From Coriobacteriia bacterium (GTDB taxonomy: Bacteria; Actinomycetota; Coriobacteriia; Anaerosomatales; SLCP01), in contig JACUUN010000011.1 in assembly GCA_014859265.1 (NCBI GenBank), positions 1 through 38,125 on the forward strand: a DNA stretch of 38,125 nucleotides, in the 5' to 3' direction. Positions 34,957 through 38,125 of the stretch are shown one piece after another. A program made the translations under genes and the position numbers. Below the pieces are notes generated by a model. It did no database searches, was not told the origin of the DNA, and was given only the letters and a program-made list of their open reading frames with translations. Within the stretch, counting starts at the first letter, position 1. The number at the start of each line of letters is the position of its first letter.

Positions 34957-36446
34957 CGGAGATCCTCTCGGCGGAATCCCAACGCTTCCATGACATGAAC
35001 CGTGCCGACCTGGGAAGAACCCTCTATATCTGCGATGGTACGAGCGACACGCATGAGCCGGGTGATCGCGCGACCGGACAGGTGGTGTTGACGTCCAACC
35101 TCAGTCAGCGTCTGACGGGTCTGGCTGTCGAACCGGCAGGCGGCGATGAGCTCGCCACCGCTAAGCGTTGCTGCGAGAGGTCGAGCGGCGTGCCGTGCGT
35201 GTGCGCGTGCATCACTCACCCGCTCGCGAACACGGTCCGAGGACTCGCCGTCTGCGCCGCGCACCAAGGCTGAAGGATCGATTCGCTCGACACTCACCGC
35301 CATGTCGATGCGGTCCATGAGCGGGCCTCCGATGCGTCCCTGATACCTGAGGACCGTAGACTCGGTGCAGCGGCATACCTTGACCGGGTCACCAAGATAG
35401 CCGCACGGACACGGGTTGGCAGCCGCCACGAGCGTGAACCGGGCCGGGAATCGGATTCGTCCCTCTGCCCTGACAAGGGTGATCCATCCGTCCTCCATAG
35501 GTTGCCGGAGGGACTGAAGTGCCGAAGGGGCGAACTCCGGGAGTTCGTCAAGGAAGAGCACGCCGTTGTGCGCAAGACTCACCTCTCCAGGGCGAGGTGG
35601 TGAACCCCCGCCCACGAGCCCTGCAAGCGAGGCACTGTGATGCGGCGCTCGAAACGGTCGCTGACCCCGGAGCGCCGGGCCTTCGTGGAGGCCTGCAACC
35701 GAGTGCACGAGAGCGGTCTCGATTCGCTCCTCCCCTTCGAGGGGTGGCAGGATCGGACCGAGCCGTCGGGCAAGCATCGTCTTGCCAGAGCCCGGAGGTC
35801 CGGTGAACAGGAGGTTGAGGCCGCCTGCAGCAGCGATCTCCAGAGCACGACGAGCCGTGTTGAGGCCGGTCACGTCCGCCAGATCGGGGGCCGCGAAACG
35901 CGTGCCGTGAGATGAACTGACCGCAGGCAGGCTCTCCTCGGAGAGTATTCTGGCAAGTGATGATATGCCCCGGTATTGAAGACCCGGCAACCCGCCAGCA
36001 AGATGGGCTGAGTCGAGAGGTCCCAGGAGCGGGAGATGGTCTCTCCGCGCACCGAGCGCATGCGCAAGCATTCCCGGTACCGGTCGCACGGCTCCATCGA
36101 GCGAGAGCTCCCCCACCGCCCGCCGTCCCGACCAGAGTTCCGACGGTATCTGAGCGGTGGCCGCTAGCAGCCCCAGTGCGATAGGCAGATCGAAGCCGGT
36201 GCCGTGCTTTCGCAAAGGGCCTGGTGCAAGATTGACGACCACCCGGGCGTTGGGGAATCGAAAGCCGGTCGACCGCACCGCCGAGCGCACGCGCTCACGT
36301 GCTTCGAGGACTGCAGTATCCCCAAGGCCGACGATGGAGAAGCCCGGAAGTCCGGGCGCGACGTCGACCTGCACCTCCACCGGAACGGGTTCGGTGCCAA
36401 CCAAGGTGGTCGTTTCGACGGTGGCCTGTCCGTGTGATTCGGTCAC
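34953..36446 (-). CDS. comM: YifB/ComM family AAA+ magnesium-chelatase-like helicase
   Basis: This 497-residue protein belongs to a family that acts as branch-migration helicases during natural transformation. The N-terminal Lon-like domain covers about 1-180 (GLPGFSIVGLGDTAVLEARER). Walker A is GPPGSGKT at 216-223 and Walker B VLFLDELPEF at about 296-305. A Cys pattern NPCPCGYLGDPVKVCRC (345-361) suggests a zinc site. Sensor motif and C-terminal Mg-chelatase domain follow. The start is GTG at 36446, overlapping yraN by four bases. The order yraN-comM-dprA is a common cluster in Actinomycetota. Confidence 0.95.
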   Translation of the reverse strand: MTESHGQATVETTTLVGTEPVPVEVQVDVAPGLPGFSIVGLGDTAVLEARERVRSAVRSTGFRFPNARVVVNLAPGPLRKHGTGFDLPIALGLLAATAQIPSELWSGRRAVGELSLDGAVRPVPGMLAHALGARRDHLPLLGPLDSAHLAGGLPGLQYRGISSLARILSEESLPAVSSSHGTRFAAPDLADVTGLNTARRALEIAAAGGLNLLFTGPPGSGKTMLARRLGPILPPLEGEERIETALVHSVAGLHEGPALRGQRPFRAPHHSASLAGLVGGGSPPRPGEVSLAHNGVLFLDELPEFAPSALQSLRQPMEDGWITLVRAEGRIRFPARFTLVAAANPCPCGYLGDPVKVCRCTESTVLRYQGRIGGPLMDRIDMAVSVERIDPSALVRGADGESSDRVRERVSDARAHARHAARPLAATLSGGELIAACRFDSQTRQTLTEVGRQHHLSGRAITRLMRVARTIADIEGSSQVGTVHVMEALGFRREDLR

Positions 36447-36802
36447 GCGGTGAAGGCGGCTCGGTGGTGACGCAGTAACGCACGGTGCTCGGCGATGGGC
36501 CGGATCGCGATGACGTCGAACCGCACGTCAGCGCCCTCAAGTCCTGCATGTGCGAGGTAGTGGCGTGCGATTTTCACCAGGCGGCGCTGCTTGGTGGGCG
36601 ATACCGCCTCTTCCGGCGTACCGGCCGAGGGTGTCCTGCGGGTCTTGACCTCTACGATAATCAGCGTCGAGCCGTCAAGCGCGACTATATCGACCTCTCC
36701 AGAAGAGCACCGCCAGTTCCGGTCGACGACCGTACAGCCTATCCGCTCGAGGTATGCGGCTGCGGCATCCTCCCCGCGCCGCGCGGTCTCTGCTCGTGTC
36801 AT
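36443..36802 (-). CDS. yraN: YraN/UPF0102 nuclease-like protein
   Basis: This is 119 residues from ATG at 36802, which has AAAGGAGGAG directly upstream; a TTG 13 codons earlier is much weaker. The fold is predicted as restriction-endonuclease-like, with E36 and D38 (SGEVDIVALDG) and E51-x-K53 (IIVEVKTRR), the Holliday-junction-resolvase-type pattern. The GEDAAAAYLERIGCTVVDRNW opening is typical. Cellular function is poorly defined. The neighbours are rnhB upstream (67-bp gap) and comM downstream (overlap). Confidence 0.93.
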   Translation of the reverse strand: MTRAETARRGEDAAAAYLERIGCTVVDRNWRCSSGEVDIVALDGSTLIIVEVKTRRTPSAGTPEEAVSPTKQRRLVKIARHYLAHAGLEGADVRFDVIAIRPIAEHRALLRHHRAAFTA

Positions 36803-36869
36803 GGCTCCTCCTTTCGGGGGGAGCGTGGCACACAAGTGCAAACAGGACCTTACCGTCCTCTTCCCACTC

Positions 36870-37649
36870 TCAGAAGAGCGTTGAAGTGCCCCTACACGGA
36901 GCGAAGGAGCGCCGGTGCAGCGGGCACACCCCGTGCTCGGCGATGGCCTGAAGGTGTTCGGCGGTCCCGTAGCCCTTGTTCACGTCGAAAGCCCATGCGG
37001 GATAGTGGGCGGAGAGATCGGTCATGAGGCGATCGCGCTCGACCTTTGCAAGTATGGATGCTGCCGCTACCGCTGCGACCGTCGAGTCGCCCTTCACTAC
37101 AGGGGTCTCGGGAACCGGCAGTCCAACGCGAAGACCATCAGTGACTGCATGATCTGCGGCGGGGACCAGCCGCGAGAGAGCAATCTCCATTGCTCGATAT
37201 GTGGCCCGTGTCATGCCGAGAGCGTCTGCGACATGCGCCGGAACATGGGCAACCGCGTACGTGACGGCGATCATCCGGATCTCTCCAGCAAGCTGCGCCC
37301 TGCGGTGCGGGGCCAGGCGTTTAGAGTCGTGCAGCCCTATGAGGCGCGCTCCGGGCGGCAGAACGACCGCTGCAGCGGTGACGGGTCCGGCGAGAGCTCC
37401 GCGACCGACCTCGTCTATTCCTGCGACAAACATGCGACCGTCGGCGCGTAGACGGTCTTCGAGCTCGTGGAGCCTGTCGAGGCGGGCAACCTCAGCTTTG
37501 TGCCGGTCGAGCCGGCGGCGGGCCGCCTCGACCGCATCACGCACTCCGACACGGGCATCGTCGGCATGCGCAGCGATGCGGTCCGGGAGTTCAGCACAGT
37601 CTGCGTGTGCGAGCGCGGCCCTGCACTCGGCAACGCTTGGTGTGGGCAC
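36870..37649 (-). CDS. rnhB: Ribonuclease HII
   Basis: This 259-residue enzyme cuts RNA in RNA-DNA hybrids and removes misincorporated ribonucleotides. The active-site acids are D79 and E80 (GIDEVGRGALAGPV), D171 (VTDGLR) and D188 (VKGDSTVAAVAAASILAKVERD). A 70-residue charged helical N-terminal extension resembles that of Bacillus RnhB. The start is GTG at 37649 with AAGGA about five bases upstream. It follows rplS by 42 bp, the standard neighbour pair. Confidence 0.97.
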   Translation of the reverse strand: MPTPSVAECRAALAHADCAELPDRIAAHADDARVGVRDAVEAARRRLDRHKAEVARLDRLHELEDRLRADGRMFVAGIDEVGRGALAGPVTAAAVVLPPGARLIGLHDSKRLAPHRRAQLAGEIRMIAVTYAVAHVPAHVADALGMTRATYRAMEIALSRLVPAADHAVTDGLRVGLPVPETPVVKGDSTVAAVAAASILAKVERDRLMTDLSAHYPAWAFDVNKGYGTAEHLQAIAEHGVCPLHRRSFAPCRGTSTLF

Positions 37650-37691
37650 GGGCGTCCTTCCCTCGGGTCGCCACGAGGTATGCGCCAGGTG

Positions 37692-38036
37692 CTAGTAGGA
37701 CTTCTCCTTGAGGCGGGCGGACTTGCCGACCTTGTCTCGGAGATAATAGAGCTTGGAGCGGCGTACCTTGCCCTGGCTGACGACCTCGATCTTCGCGATC
37801 TTCGGCGAGTGAACCGGGAAGGTGCGCTCCACCCCTACCGCGAACGATATCTTGCGCACGGTGAAGGTCTCGCGATTGCTGGCTCCGTGGCGGCGGATAA
37901 CGCGTCCCTCAAACACCTGAACGCGCTCCCGGTTTCCCTCGACGACGCGGTAGTGGACCTTGACGTTGTCGCCGACCTGGAAGGCCGGAAGGTCATCGCG
38001 AATCTGCTGCTGTTCAATGGCTCGAATGGTATCCAT
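37692..38036 (-). CDS. rplS: 50S ribosomal protein L19
   Basis: This 114-residue protein lies at the 30S-50S interface. It has the signatures [53 protein letters not shown] and [19 protein letters not shown]. The start ATG at 38036 has GAGGA about six bases upstream. It is the first gene after the promoter at 38090-38119; its leader is about 47 bases. It probably heads the rplS-rnhB-yraN-comM-dprA run. Confidence 0.98.
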   Translation of the reverse strand: MDTIRAIEQQQIRDDLPAFQVGDNVKVHYRVVEGNRERVQVFEGRVIRRHGASNRETFTVRKISFAVGVERTFPVHSPKIAKIEVVSQGKVRRSKLYYLRDKVGKSARLKEKSY

Positions 38037-38066
38037 CAGTATCCTCGGTCATCCTTCAACGGTCAG

Positions 38067-38081
38067 GCGCCGTTAAGGCGC
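38067..38081 (-). other. Small hairpin at the 5' end of the rplS transcript
   Basis: GCGCC-TTAAC-GGCGC forms a perfect 5-bp stem just downstream of the expected transcription start (near 38083). It could stabilise the mRNA 5' end or form part of an L19 leader; evidence is only the pairing. Confidence 0.4.
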
Positions 38082-38089
38082 AAGGCGAA

Positions 38090-38119
38090 AGTATAGACCA
38101 CCTCTCCTCGGCTATGCAA
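38090..38119 (-). promoter_or_regulatory. Sigma-70-type promoter for rplS
   Basis: On the minus strand -35 TTGCAT (38119-38114) and -10 TATACT (38095-38090) are separated by 18 bases. This is the best conventional promoter in the window and, unlike those of rpsO, rpsB and rimP, it has a recognisable -35. Confidence 0.7.
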
Positions 38120-38125
38120 ACCCCC

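Overview
The window is a GC-rich, gene-dense bacterial segment in which every supported gene lies on the minus strand. It reads right to left as a chain of housekeeping genes, with no uncoded stretch longer than about 190 bases. Codon use is strongly GC-biased and most starts carry clear Shine-Dalgarno sequences. The best guess for the host is a deep-branching Actinomycetota, for example a Coriobacteriia-like or related lineage. The reasons are the high GC, a WhiG-type sigma factor beside rpsB, and the co-occurrence of TrmFO, RNase J and a Bacillus-type (DapG-like) aspartokinase. This placement is inference only; there is no rRNA in the window.

Layout in transcription order (right to left). 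(1) 38119-34108: promoter, rplS, rnhB, yraN, comM and dprA (ribosome, RNA:DNA hybrid removal, DNA uptake and processing). (2) 34055-31008: trmFO, xerC and a WhiG/FliA-type sigma factor. (3) 30949-24850: promoter and structured leader, rpsB, tsf, pyrH, frr, uppS, cdsA and dxr (translation, ribosome recycling, UMP supply, cell-envelope lipid and isoprenoid precursors). (4) 24774-20610: rseP, ispG and proS. (5) 20552-12862: promoter and attenuator-like leader, rimP, nusA, rnpM, infB, rbfA, nrnA, truB and ribF (transcription termination/antitermination and ribosome maturation). (6) 12820-8858: promoter, rpsO, an intergenic hairpin, pnp and an M16 peptidase. (7) 8834-5772: dapB, aspartokinase and dapA (lysine/diaminopimelate pathway). 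(8) 5678-1: RNase J, uppP, ftsK, a rodZ-like gene and the first codons of yajQ.

The order matches, almost gene for gene, the rplS...spoIIIE...ymfM stretch that I know from Bacillus subtilis. Several Bacillus members are missing (topA, clpQY-codY, the fla/che genes, polC, ylxQ, ylxP, asd) and others are added (comM/yraN, ispG, nrnA, dapB, uppP). Neighbouring genes are often coupled by 4-base ATGA or GTGA overlaps.

I did not find a new defence, mobile or biosynthetic system. The parts most worth a second look are small. They are a Cys3His zinc-knuckle-like tail on NusA, a family of near-identical extended -10 promoters (TGTGGTAnnAT) in front of rpsO, rpsB and rimP, structured leaders in front of the same genes, and a winged-helix-like insert in RseP. 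The left 55 bases are an exact repeat of an internal segment and cut yajQ off after 25 codons, which looks like an assembly or amplification artefact.
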